Origin: a virus
Direction: 5' to 3' (one strand)
Length of the DNA stretch: 28,452 nucleotides
IMG/VR virus record: IMGVR_UViG_3300048037_000149
Coordinates: 1-28,452 of that record
In this document: piece after piece, positions 14,980-22,695 of the stretch
How the letters are laid out: every line of letters begins with the position of its first letter
Position numbering within the stretch: position 1 is the stretch's first letter
The notes under the pieces: generated by a model
Told to the model about the DNA's origin: nothing
Database searches by the model: none
Seen by the model: only the letters and a program-made list of their open reading frames with translations
Position numbers and translations under genes: made by a program

Positions 14980-15399
14980 TTAAGATATCAGATTCGGGAA
15001 TGCCTCCTCTGCAATCTTTTTAGTCAAACCTTTAACTGGTGACTTCTTGTTCACCATGTCCAGAACGATAAGTGCATCTTCTGGATGAATTGCTTCTAAC
15101 ATTTGAATGAATTGTTTTTCGATTTGGAACTGTTTCAACTGTGCAGAACGAGCGCCTTTCACATAGTCGCCAAACTCACGGTGTTTCTTTCTCAAAGTTG
15201 AGGGAACACTCTCTGGTCGATTAGGGGTGTATGGGGGTTTGCCTGCGGGAAGGATGAATTGTAGTCGGTCATCAAATGCACCGCGAATGACATCCTTGAC
15301 TGCGGGGATATTGCCTTTTTCTTTTAGAAAAGCAATCTTATCTTTTCGAGTTTTCATTTGCGAAAACTGGTGAAAAATTTCAAAAACTTCAAGTTCCAT
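14980..15399 (-). CDS. Conserved T4-like phage protein (DUF6433-like)
   Basis: The 139-residue protein has the stretch GAFDDRLQFILPAGKPPYTP (about 41-60) and a C-terminal helical region. I associate this pattern with a conserved family in cyanophages and other T4-like marine phages, annotated DUF6433. No catalytic motif is visible. A CGGAG ribosome-binding site precedes the ATG. It forms a short unit with the gene upstream at 15438-15626. Function unknown. Confidence 0.7.
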   Translation of the reverse strand: MELEVFEIFHQFSQMKTRKDKIAFLKEKGNIPAVKDVIRGAFDDRLQFILPAGKPPYTPNRPESVPSTLRKKHREFGDYVKGARSAQLKQFQIEKQFIQMLEAIHPEDALIVLDMVNKKSPVKGLTKKIAEEAFPNLIS

Positions 15400-15437
15400 T
15401 ATTTCTCCGTATATATTATATAGTGTTTTAGGGTTCT

Positions 15438-15626
15438 CTACAGGTCGTAATATTCATCAAATTCTTCTAACATTATCTGATATTCACCTACAAGATATGT
15501 ATAAGTTGCCACAGATTCCTTGTTTCCACGCTTCTGTGCCTTCTCTAGGTCATTTTCAGCCGACTCTAGAAACCCTTTGATTGCATACCTCTTCTGCAAA
15601 ATTTCTGGGTCAAGATTTAGTTTCAT
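15438..15626 (-). CDS. Small helical protein of unknown function
   Basis: The 62-residue product, MKLNLDPEILQKRYAI..., is charged and almost wholly helical, ending in an acidic EEFDEYYDL tail. It has a strong AAAGGA ribosome-binding site and its own sigma70-type promoter 25 bases upstream, which argues that it is expressed early. It could be a host-takeover or regulatory protein, but the sequence gives no specific sign of this. Confidence 0.7.
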   Translation of the reverse strand: MKLNLDPEILQKRYAIKGFLESAENDLEKAQKRGNKESVATYTYLVGEYQIMLEEFDEYYDL

Positions 15627-15650
15627 AACAATATTCCTTTCATCATATGT

Positions 15651-15679
15651 ATACTAACATATTTTCCAACTTTTGTCAA
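15651..15679 (-). promoter_or_regulatory. Sigma70-type promoter
   Basis: The minus strand has TTGACA (15679-15674), a 17-base spacer and TAGTAT (15656-15651), 24 bases before the ATG at 15626. It follows a hairpin terminator, so a new transcription unit begins here. Confidence 0.72.
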
Positions 15680-15689
15680 GCACAAAATA

Positions 15690-15718
15690 AAAGGGGCAGT
15701 CTGACACCGCCCCCTTTA
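15690..15718 (-). terminator. Rho-independent-like terminator
   Basis: On the minus strand AAAGGGG pairs with CCCCTTT across a 14-base loop region, followed by a T-rich run TTATTTT. It lies between the LPD29-like gene (stop at 15782) and the next promoter, which is the expected place for a terminator. A second small hairpin, ACGGG-ACATC-CCCGT, lies just upstream. Confidence 0.65.
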
Positions 15719-15781
15719 CCCTACTCCCTACTCCGCAGAGATAGGTTTCGCACTTATAACGGGGATGTCCCGTATTCCTAT

Positions 15782-16210
15782 TTATGCGGCGAGCGACTCC
15801 ACACCCGTTTGGATGTAACCTTTATCAAACTTACCAACATTGACGTTTACATAGTATGCGATGTCAAAGTAGTCAGTCATGATATCGGTCTTGTCATACC
15901 ACTCACCACGACTCGTTACACCTTTCATGGCGGCAACCAACTCATTCAGAAAGTCAGCAGTCTCTCCAGTGTAAAATTTATCAACGTGGTATGTATTGAC
16001 TTGACTGTGGATATTGCCATCAGTAGCAGGGTAGTAAATATTCTCACCACGCCGGTCAACACCAGTAAAAGACAAAGGCCCTTCTTTCAGGGTCACAACC
16101 AAAGAACTATAGTTGTTGATACTGATAGAACCTTTCATACCATACTTCTTGAGAACCGCCTTGATGCCAGGCGCCAACTCTTTTTTCATCTCTTGTGTTA
16201 CATAAGCCAT
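15782..16210 (-). CDS. Conserved phage protein (LPD29-like)
   Basis: The 142-residue product contains LAPGIKAVLKKYGMKGSISI (12-31) and NYSSLVVTLKEGPL, a helix then beta-strand pattern that I associate with an LPD29-like 'large polyvalent protein-associated' domain seen in phage proteins. No catalytic residue is apparent. It has its own sigma70-type promoter and an AAAGGAG ribosome-binding site and is closed by a terminator, so it is a single-gene unit. Such an arrangement is common for early phage genes. Function unknown. Confidence 0.65.
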   Translation of the reverse strand: MAYVTQEMKKELAPGIKAVLKKYGMKGSISINNYSSLVVTLKEGPLSFTGVDRRGENIYYPATDGNIHSQVNTYHVDKFYTGETADFLNELVAAMKGVTSRGEWYDKTDIMTDYFDIAYYVNVNVGKFDKGYIQTGVESLAA

Positions 16211-16239
16211 AGTTTCTCTCCTTTTCTCAACTATATCTT

Positions 16240-16268
16240 ACTATAACAAAAAGAACATGATATGTCAA
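16240..16268 (-). promoter_or_regulatory. Sigma70-type promoter
   Basis: On the minus strand TTGACA (16268-16263), 17 bases, then TATAGT (16245-16240), 30 bases before the ATG at 16210. The TGA stop of the adenylation-like gene upstream lies inside the -35 hexamer. Confidence 0.75.
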
Positions 16269-17224
16269 GCACTTTTTTCGAAAATAATATTTTTTTCTGC
16301 CTCCCAATAATCGTGGAATTCTCCTCTTTCTTCGGTAATTATAATCCTGATAGTCTCAAGAAAGTCATCATCTCCCATTATTTCAAACAAATTACTCATA
16401 CTATCAGGCCCATCCGTATACATCGCATTGACACCGTATCGTTTCATTTTGCGTGTTGTTCTACGAAGAAACACTTTCACTCTCTCACCATATAGTTTAG
16501 GAGACGGAGTGAACAGATACACCAATCTTTTTGAGTTCATCAATGCGGGTAGGATACCTTTTTGTAGAATGTCATGGTGGTGAAGTGATGTGCTGAATCC
16601 AAACACCTCATCCTTCGGAAAGTCTTTCAATCCAGATAGAAGTTCTTGATGGGTAACATCTTTGAATTTAGGTTCGTCCGAATCCAGATTATAGTTCACC
16701 ACGATTGCAACATCTTCTTTACTGACCCACCACGGTTGGATATCATCTGTCGGCATACCCTTTACACCCTCATACGAATGTCTAAATCCAGTCTCCCTGA
16801 GAGCATCCATTGCCTTTGCCCAGTAAGGAAACAACTCATAGTTTAGGTCTTCATCAAATATCGTATGTTGAATGAAATGACGATTGGTATTAAACTTAGA
16901 TGTCCAGTTGGTGATATTGTCAATGACCCTATCACTTCTCTTTACAAAATCTTTCGCGCCGCCATGTATGTGTTCGTCATTTGTGATATCCCAGAGAAAG
17001 TCATCCCATATGAATAGTGGTAGTCCCAGTTCAAGACATGCGATATAGGATGCAATATATGATACACCATCAGGCGGAAGGTTGAGACATACGACATCAC
17101 CCTTCTCCATACCCTTTGACAGAAAGAAACGTTTGTGTTGGTTGATAGAAAGACATAGATTCTCATAATCGACATCATCGATTAGGAGGTCTTTCCGAAT
17201 AATCTCACGACTTATTGCGTTCAT
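16265..17224 (-). CDS. Degenerate adenylate-forming (ANL) enzyme-like protein
   Basis: The 319-residue protein follows the same layout as its 422-residue neighbour. MEKGDVVCLNLPPDGVSYI (39-57) and IACLELGLPLFIWDD (61-75) correspond to the early motifs of AMP-binding enzymes. The position of the ATP-phosphate loop is occupied by NYNLDSDEPKFKDVTHQE (177-194), which lacks the SGTT/S-G-x-PK residues. TSLHHHDILQKGILPALM matches the next helix of the neighbour. The C-terminal domain is absent. It is therefore probably inactive alone and could be a partner, scaffold or substrate-binding subunit. It overlaps the neighbour by 20 bases. Homology to ANL is my reading, not a search result. Confidence 0.62.
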   Translation of the reverse strand: MNAISREIIRKDLLIDDVDYENLCLSINQHKRFFLSKGMEKGDVVCLNLPPDGVSYIASYIACLELGLPLFIWDDFLWDITNDEHIHGGAKDFVKRSDRVIDNITNWTSKFNTNRHFIQHTIFDEDLNYELFPYWAKAMDALRETGFRHSYEGVKGMPTDDIQPWWVSKEDVAIVVNYNLDSDEPKFKDVTHQELLSGLKDFPKDEVFGFSTSLHHHDILQKGILPALMNSKRLVYLFTPSPKLYGERVKVFLRRTTRKMKRYGVNAMYTDGPDSMSNLFEIMGDDDFLETIRIIITEERGEFHDYWEAEKNIIFEKSA

Positions 17225-18473
17225 TTAGATATCCACGAAGTTGTTCGAAGTTTATCTTCGTATCTTGAAAGAAGGGTTCTAGGTCAACATCATCTGGAAC
17301 TTCGGGTAGTTCTCTTGGTTCGATAAAGAAATGACCGTCAATCAGATATAACGTGTCCTCGATATATCGTGGTTCGTCCCAGAGTTCACACCGAATCTCT
17401 TTACCATCGAACTGATAGAAGTCATCTGCCAACACACCCAGACCATTTTCTTTGACCACACTATCCTCGTCAACAAAGTTTATCAGTAAAGGGATTGCAG
17501 TATCAATAGACCCGTAGTGAGAATGAAACTTCACATTATATTCTCGTGCGAGGTCTACGAAAGTCTCATTAAGAGTGAACCCACACATATTGATGTTCAG
17601 GGGTTTCTTAAATGGTTTATCAAATTTATCGAGAAATAGTCTCAACGACTTTTCGTTTGCTATCATAACATGAGTAAACTCGTCATTATAAATCATCTGC
17701 CATGAACTCTCATTCGCACCATTCACATCTAGGTTTGTATCGTGACTTATTGGAAGAGTCAGATGTCTATTTGCAACCATTAGAGATGGAATGAGAGATG
17801 TCAACATTGCAGAAGCATGATGTAGGTTTCTTGAGTGAACAACCTTTGAGTTCTCATCAAACTTAAATATATCCACATTCCTACGGGAGATTGTCATAAC
17901 TTCTCGATGAGAGAAGTAAACTGGTCTAGATGGTTTAGTTGTTCCAGAAGTAGAACTCATCAATAGAGGGTCATCAGGAGAAATTTCATAATTAAACGTT
18001 GTATCTTCAGTTGACATTTCTGGCAGTTTTACCGCATCTATCGATTGTCCCCCATATCGTCTCATCATCTCACCGTGGAGACCACCATACACACCATCAC
18101 CCTCATGACTAAAATGTAGATAAAAATCAGATGGCCCATGTAGCGCAAGTTTGGTGTATGGAAGAGATTCTTCTGTCGCGGGACTGTCTAACAATATAAT
18201 CTTTAGACCCATCTCTGCACATGCGATGATTGCAGAGACATGCATAGTATCAACACTTAGGAGTGAAATTGTTACGAGATTGCCTTTTACTACACCACTA
18301 AGTTCTAATAGATGTTTCCATCTATTGATTAGTCGAATAAAATATTCGCGTGATTCTCTAGGTTCTGGTTGGTTTTGATGGTCAGACCACCAAATCTCTC
18401 TATTGATTATATCACGATTTAAGATGTCTTGAGTGTATTTTACACCCGATGAATTCATTGTAGTAGTCATCAT
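17205..18473 (-). CDS. Adenylate-forming (ANL superfamily) enzyme, short form
   Basis: The 422-residue protein has the AMP-binding P-loop SSTSGTTKPSRPVYFSHRE (173-191). Earlier motifs are VVKGNLVTISLLSVDTMHV and CAEMGLKIILLDSP; a later HSHYGSIDTAIPL sits in the A5 region, with Asp replacing the usual Glu. Typical ANL enzymes have 500-650 residues and a C-terminal domain with a catalytic lysine, which is missing or very short here. It would adenylate a carboxylate; no carrier-protein gene is seen. The start could be ATG 18473 or 18458. It overlaps the GIY-YIG gene by about 50 bases and has no visible ribosome-binding site. Confidence 0.78.
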   Translation of the reverse strand: MMTTTMNSSGVKYTQDILNRDIINREIWWSDHQNQPEPRESREYFIRLINRWKHLLELSGVVKGNLVTISLLSVDTMHVSAIIACAEMGLKIILLDSPATEESLPYTKLALHGPSDFYLHFSHEGDGVYGGLHGEMMRRYGGQSIDAVKLPEMSTEDTTFNYEISPDDPLLMSSTSGTTKPSRPVYFSHREVMTISRRNVDIFKFDENSKVVHSRNLHHASAMLTSLIPSLMVANRHLTLPISHDTNLDVNGANESSWQMIYNDEFTHVMIANEKSLRLFLDKFDKPFKKPLNINMCGFTLNETFVDLAREYNVKFHSHYGSIDTAIPLLINFVDEDSVVKENGLGVLADDFYQFDGKEIRCELWDEPRYIEDTLYLIDGHFFIEPRELPEVPDDVDLEPFFQDTKINFEQLRGYLNERNKS

Positions 18474-18816
18474 TTAACAATACGTCATTTTCAAATTGCA
18501 GTTTTGCCTCATAGTAAGAACATTCACCTTTAGTCTTACAAAGTCGTAGTATCTCTCGATTGAAGGAAACACCCTGTTCTAATAGGTCTAGAACGGCGCC
18601 AGAAGACCCGTGGTAACTTTGCCAATCAGACTGGACTCTTGTCCTCACTTTTCTCTTTCTGGTTTTTGTCTTGGGTAACACTTTGGGTTTCCAGAAAAAC
18701 TTTTTACCAATATACTTTTTACCGTTCTGTAGATTTGTAATACAGTAGACGAACCCCTGATATTCTTCAAGGAATTCGTCTACTGGTTCAAATACTTTAT
18801 TTTCATACATCCACAT
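18412..18816 (-). CDS. GIY-YIG nuclease-domain protein
   Basis: From ATG 18816 the product has 134 residues. The GIY-YIG signature is spread over GFVYCITN (21-28) and KYIGKKFFW (34-42). A basic stretch with KTRKRKVRTR (50-60) follows, and a Glu in CSYYEAKLQ may be the catalytic or metal-site glutamate. It is a single-domain protein without the DNA-binding modules of homing enzymes, and sits downstream of nrdB as I recall for T4-like marine phages. A longer start at 18852 would run back into the zinc-ribbon gene. Likely a repair- or recombination-type nuclease. Confidence 0.72.
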   Translation of the reverse strand: MWMYENKVFEPVDEFLEEYQGFVYCITNLQNGKKYIGKKFFWKPKVLPKTKTRKRKVRTRVQSDWQSYHGSSGAVLDLLEQGVSFNREILRLCKTKGECSYYEAKLQFENDVLLNDDYYNEFIGCKIHSRHLKS

Positions 18817-18830
18817 GAATGTATATATGG

Positions 18831-18947
18831 TTATGATATTGGTGTTCCGCACATAGGGCAGAATGAGGGCTCTTCCTCGCTATCGTAAACTAGGACTTCA
18901 GTTCGATGGTCACAAACTTCACATTCGAGTTCATACGATTCGTCCAT
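18831..18947 (-). CDS. 38-residue zinc-ribbon microprotein
   Basis: ATG 18947 overlaps the nrdB stop (TAATG) and the frame ends with TAA at 18831. The peptide has two CxxC knuckles, CEVC (9-12) and CPMCG (30-34), separated by 17 residues, as in rubredoxin-like or DNA/RNA-binding zinc ribbons. The loop between them is very acidic (DSEEEP). Its position between nrdB and the GIY-YIG gene suggests a regulatory or accessory role in nucleotide metabolism or DNA binding. The cysteine pattern makes chance unlikely. Confidence 0.75.
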   Translation of the reverse strand: MDESYELECEVCDHRTEVLVYDSEEEPSFCPMCGTPIS

Positions 18948-19909
18948 TATGCTGCAACTTCATCCCAACCCCAGTCACCTTCCATACCATTTACAGAGTA
19001 TTCGGTAACACGTTTCTCGAAGAAGTTGTCATGCGATGCACCATTTAATACCCAGTCTAACCACGGTAGGGGATTATCCTTGACACCAAACTTTGGTTTC
19101 ATACCAAGTTGTAGGAGTCTACGGTCTGCGATGTGACGGATATATTGTTTGACATCCTCTTCGGTCAGACCTTCCATCTCCATACCATCAAAAGCAAGTT
19201 TGATGAAACGGTCTTCGAGTTTGACTACATCTTTTGCCATCTGATAGATTTTAGATTTCAGTTCATCGTTCACGATGCGCGGATGTTCTTCACAGAACTC
19301 ACGGAATAGTTTCGCGTTACCCTGAACATGCAGAGTCTCGTCACGAATAGACCACTCAACAATTGTTCCCATACCCTTCATCTTACCATACCGTTGGAAG
19401 TTCAACAACATCACAAACGATGCGAACACTGACAGACCTTCGTTGAATACAGACTGTGCGAGGGCCAATGCCAGACCCGTATGACTGTTGATGTCACCCT
19501 GTTTCATGAAGTCAATCTTGTCGGACATCTCTTTGTATTCGAGGAACATATGGAAGTCCTCATCAGGCAGACCCAGAGTATCATTCAACAATGCATATGC
19601 ACGTTGGTGAACTGCTTCTCGACCCGCAAACGATGATAACATATTACGGACTTCATTATTCTTGAACTTTGGAATCAGAAGTTCGTGGTAGTTCTCACCA
19701 ACTTGAACATCTGATTGTGTAAACAGACGGAGAACCTGTGTGATAAAGTTCTTCTCTGGTTCACTCAGTTTAGTCTTCCAATCCTGAACGTCTTCGGACA
19801 GTTCTGCTTCGTCTTCAATCCAGTGTATCTCTTCGTGTTTCTTTGATAGTTCCACTGCCCACGGGTAGAGGAACGGCCGGTATGTTTTTGAAAAATCTAG
19901 TAATGACAT
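18947..19909 (-). CDS. nrdB: Ribonucleotide reductase class I beta subunit
   Basis: The 320-residue NrdB keeps the diiron ligands and radical tyrosine: GREAVHQRAY gives Glu98-x2-His101 and Tyr105, four residues after the histidine as in E. coli NrdB. Asp67 lies in TQSDVQVG, the second glutamate in FNEGLSVF, and the final ExxH in RDETLHVQG. I chose ATG 19909, four bases after the nrdA stop, with GAGGGA upstream, over an ATG at 19939 inside nrdA. Together with NrdA it makes dNTPs for phage DNA synthesis. The C terminus ends WGWDEVAA. Confidence 0.93.
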   Translation of the reverse strand: MSLLDFSKTYRPFLYPWAVELSKKHEEIHWIEDEAELSEDVQDWKTKLSEPEKNFITQVLRLFTQSDVQVGENYHELLIPKFKNNEVRNMLSSFAGREAVHQRAYALLNDTLGLPDEDFHMFLEYKEMSDKIDFMKQGDINSHTGLALALAQSVFNEGLSVFASFVMLLNFQRYGKMKGMGTIVEWSIRDETLHVQGNAKLFREFCEEHPRIVNDELKSKIYQMAKDVVKLEDRFIKLAFDGMEMEGLTEEDVKQYIRHIADRRLLQLGMKPKFGVKDNPLPWLDWVLNGASHDNFFEKRVTEYSVNGMEGDWGWDEVAA

Positions 19910-19913
19910 TTTT

Positions 19914-21899
19914 TTATCCCTCGCAAGCACGACATTCATCGTCTTCTTGTGTTTCTAATGATTTGTTTAGGTATTCCATAAGTTCTTCATATCCGCCCAC
20001 ATATTCTCCTTCCAGATAAATCTGTGGGACTGTTTTGACATCTCGGCCTGTCACTTCACGAGCGGTCTTACCTATCTCTTTCAGGTCGATGTAATCAAAA
20101 GGAATACCCCTCAAGCGGAGTTCTTCCTTTGCCATAGAACAGAATGGACAGTCGGACTTACCATAGACGATAGAACGCATATCACCTTGTAGTGCGACAC
20201 GTTCTACCTTCTCAGACACGTTCTCTGCCCGTTGTTTTGATTCGGTGCGTAGGTAATAGAGACCTTTCAATCCTTTCGCCCATGCACTATAGTGAACCTT
20301 GTTTACATAAGACTTATCCGCACCAGACGGGAAGAACAGGTTCACAGATTGACCTTGACAAACAAACTGTTGACGTTCTGCGGAGTGTTGCACCACCCAC
20401 ATCTGGTCAAGTTCATCTGCGGTCTTGAATACTGCCTTCTCACCTTCGGTAAGGAACGGTAGATGTTGAACAGAACCTTTCTTGGTAATAATAGATGTCC
20501 AAGTGGATTCGGTGTTCTCACTTCTCTCATCAAGCAGTTGTTCGAGGTATTTGTTCTTTACCAAGAATGAACCCGCACGAGTTCGATGAGTATATGCATT
20601 TGCCTTCAGCGGTTCGATAGAAGGACTTGTTGATAGAATTATTCCTGAACTTGCGTTGGGCGCAATGGCAAGCAAGTGTGAGTTGCGCCTTCCAGACCCA
20701 TCGCCATCAGGATATTCACCACGTTCTTGGGCAAGGAGTTCAGTTTCTGCAACTGCTTCTGATTTAATGTGGTCAAACACGGTTCGGTTGATTTCTCTTG
20801 CGGCTTCGGACTCCCATGCGACTCCATGTTTTTGGAGGAGACTGTGGAATCCCATTGCTCCAAGTCCGATTGACCGTTCTCTTGCTGCACTGTATTTTGC
20901 TCTGGCAATGGTGTCGGGTGCGTTGTCGATAAAGTATTGCAAGACATTATCGAGCATCCTAACAAGGTCACGCACAATAGTTGTATCTTTCCATTCATCG
21001 TAGTATTCTAAATTCAGAGATGACAGGCAACACACCGCAGTTCTGTCTGCGCTGGTTGGTAGGTGAATCTCATTACACAGGTTTGACCCGTGAATCTTTA
21101 GTCCTTTATCTTTTAACGGTTGCGGTAACGCATTGTTTGCCGTATCTATGAAGTTAAGATAAGGTTCACCTGTTCGAAAACGAATCTCAAGGAGACGTTC
21201 CCACAACTTACGAGCATTAACTGTTTCTTTTACTTCACTATTCTTTGGGTCACGAAGGTCAAAGTCTTTGTCTTCTCTGACACACTCCATGAACTCATCA
21301 GTTATATTTATAGCGTTATGAAGGTTCAACGCCTTTCTTTGCACATCACCTGTAGGAATTCTCATGTTCATAAATTCTACAACGTCAGGATGTGAGATAT
21401 CCATATATGCGGCATAAGAACCCTTGCGTGTCTTACCCTGACGGTAAGCAATCATGTCTGCATCTACCGTATGCAGAAATGGGATTGGCCCTGGCGCAAT
21501 GTCACTGACCGTTCGCACACTAGACCAATGTCCGCCAACACCGCCACCGTAAACAGAAAGCCACCGAAGCTCACTAGAATGGCTAATAAGACCCTCAAGA
21601 GTATCGGGGACATATGTGAGGAAACAAGAGATAGGCATCCCTTTGTCTTTTTTCTTTCCGTTGGGAGCGTTAGATAATACTGGACTAGCAAACATAAAAT
21701 GCTTATTACTAACATAATCATATAGACGTTGTGCGAGTGCATCATCTATTTCCTCTCTATATTTTGACCACGCCCTTGCTGCTCTTGCAAAACCTTCCTG
21801 TGGTGAATCTTCATAATCTAGTAGGTAGAAATCTTTTAACATTCCGACAGCGTATTCTGCAAGGATGTCATCTTTGTTTCGGTCAATCTTTACGGGCAT
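19914..21899 (-). CDS. nrdA: Ribonucleotide reductase class I alpha subunit with internal glutaredoxin domain
   Basis: The 661-residue NrdA carries PISCFL, the radical-loop motif GSNLCNEIHLP, GAMGFHSLLQ and the finger-loop SGIILSTSPSIEPL. No N-terminal ATP-cone is visible, so dATP feedback control may be absent. A glutaredoxin domain (about 574-649, active site CPFC at 584-587, VPQIYLEGEYVGGYEEL) is inserted just before the terminal redox pair ECRAC (Cys656, Cys659). ATG 21899 is preferred, with AAGGA 8 bases upstream. It is driven by a sigma70-type promoter. Confidence 0.94.
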   Translation of the reverse strand: MPVKIDRNKDDILAEYAVGMLKDFYLLDYEDSPQEGFARAARAWSKYREEIDDALAQRLYDYVSNKHFMFASPVLSNAPNGKKKDKGMPISCFLTYVPDTLEGLISHSSELRWLSVYGGGVGGHWSSVRTVSDIAPGPIPFLHTVDADMIAYRQGKTRKGSYAAYMDISHPDVVEFMNMRIPTGDVQRKALNLHNAINITDEFMECVREDKDFDLRDPKNSEVKETVNARKLWERLLEIRFRTGEPYLNFIDTANNALPQPLKDKGLKIHGSNLCNEIHLPTSADRTAVCCLSSLNLEYYDEWKDTTIVRDLVRMLDNVLQYFIDNAPDTIARAKYSAARERSIGLGAMGFHSLLQKHGVAWESEAAREINRTVFDHIKSEAVAETELLAQERGEYPDGDGSGRRNSHLLAIAPNASSGIILSTSPSIEPLKANAYTHRTRAGSFLVKNKYLEQLLDERSENTESTWTSIITKKGSVQHLPFLTEGEKAVFKTADELDQMWVVQHSAERQQFVCQGQSVNLFFPSGADKSYVNKVHYSAWAKGLKGLYYLRTESKQRAENVSEKVERVALQGDMRSIVYGKSDCPFCSMAKEELRLRGIPFDYIDLKEIGKTAREVTGRDVKTVPQIYLEGEYVGGYEELMEYLNKSLETQEDDECRACEG

Positions 21900-21975
21900 T
21901 GAGGGTGTCCTTAGAGTCAAAGGTTTTGTTTGGGGATAGTTATATCTATACCCAGACGAGTTTTCAGATTATAGT

Positions 21976-22004
21976 ATTATACCCTAAATGGGCGGAAAAG
22001 TCAA
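21976..22004 (-). promoter_or_regulatory. Sigma70-type promoter for nrdA-nrdB
   Basis: The minus strand has TTGACT (22004-21999), a 17-base spacer and a perfect TATAAT (21981-21976), 77 bases before the nrdA ATG. The leader between them has no gene. The promoter separates the nrd unit from the lysis and virion genes. Confidence 0.8.
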
Positions 22005-22014
22005 ACTTTTTTTA

Positions 22015-22695
22015 TCAAAAATTGTAACCAAGTGAAATATAGGTCACACTATATTCTTCTTCGGAATCATCGCTGATATAAAGGTCGTTGAGAGAGAACA
22101 TTAAATTCTTACTGACATGGTAATCGATACTGAACTGATTCTTGGTCAACTCATGATAGTCACCATTTTCCCACAAATACTTGTTAGTGATACTGATAGG
22201 AGAGTCAGGGTGTTTGTATCTAATCCAAGTAGAGTTTCGCCAAACGAGTTCTGTATAGTCCTCAGTTCCCATCTGTGTGATGGTGAACTCATGAGACATC
22301 TTCCATTTATCGTTGCGGAAGAACTTATATCCCCATCCCACACCTGTATGCGGCCGGAACTCTGCCATCAAACGATTGGCATTGTAGTTAAAACCAAAGT
22401 TTGCAATACCATAATGTCTTGGTGTGAAATTAAGAATAAACTCATACTCACCATCTGCGCGGTCAGTAAGGTCTTCACCATTCACTGAAGTTTTATAGAC
22501 ATTGGTTTCAGTTTCAATCTGAAAGTCTTTACCTTCAGGCTCCCATATAAACTTTTGATGTAGATTGAAACTCTTGGTATTACTATCTTCTACTTTGTAA
22601 CCAAGTTTGATATAGTTCTTACCGAATGCAGGCCCTGACCAAACAACACAAGCAGTAACCAGTGTTGTTAATAAAACTAAGAATATTTTATTCAT
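22015..22695 (-). CDS. Predicted outer-membrane beta-barrel protein
   Basis: The 226-residue protein has a lysine-started hydrophobic signal sequence (1-25) ending near GPAFG. The mature part is a run of alternating beta-strands rich in Tyr, Trp and Phe, ending in the C-terminal phenylalanine (SLGYNF) typical of outer-membrane barrels. The layout resembles DUF481/YaiO-type proteins. Cys16 in LVTAC could be a lipobox, but the barrel reading fits better. It lies directly downstream of the holin-like gene. It could alter host receptors, exclude other phages or aid lysis. Confidence 0.68.
   Translation of the reverse strand: MNKIFLVLLTTLVTACVVWSGPAFGKNYIKLGYKVEDSNTKSFNLHQKFIWEPEGKDFQIETETNVYKTSVNGEDLTDRADGEYEFILNFTPRHYGIANFGFNYNANRLMAEFRPHTGVGWGYKFFRNDKWKMSHEFTITQMGTEDYTELVWRNSTWIRYKHPDSPISITNKYLWENGDYHELTKNQFSIDYHVSKNLMFSLNDLYISDDSEEEYSVTYISLGYNF

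Noticed and set aside
18412-18852. GIY-YIG protein as a homing endonuclease
   Set aside because: No extra DNA-binding modules, no intron or interrupted gene beside it, and its place after nrdB fits a resident phage gene.
21305-21312. TATAAATA on the minus strand inside nrdA
   Set aside because: Internal to a conserved coding region with no downstream start; probably chance.
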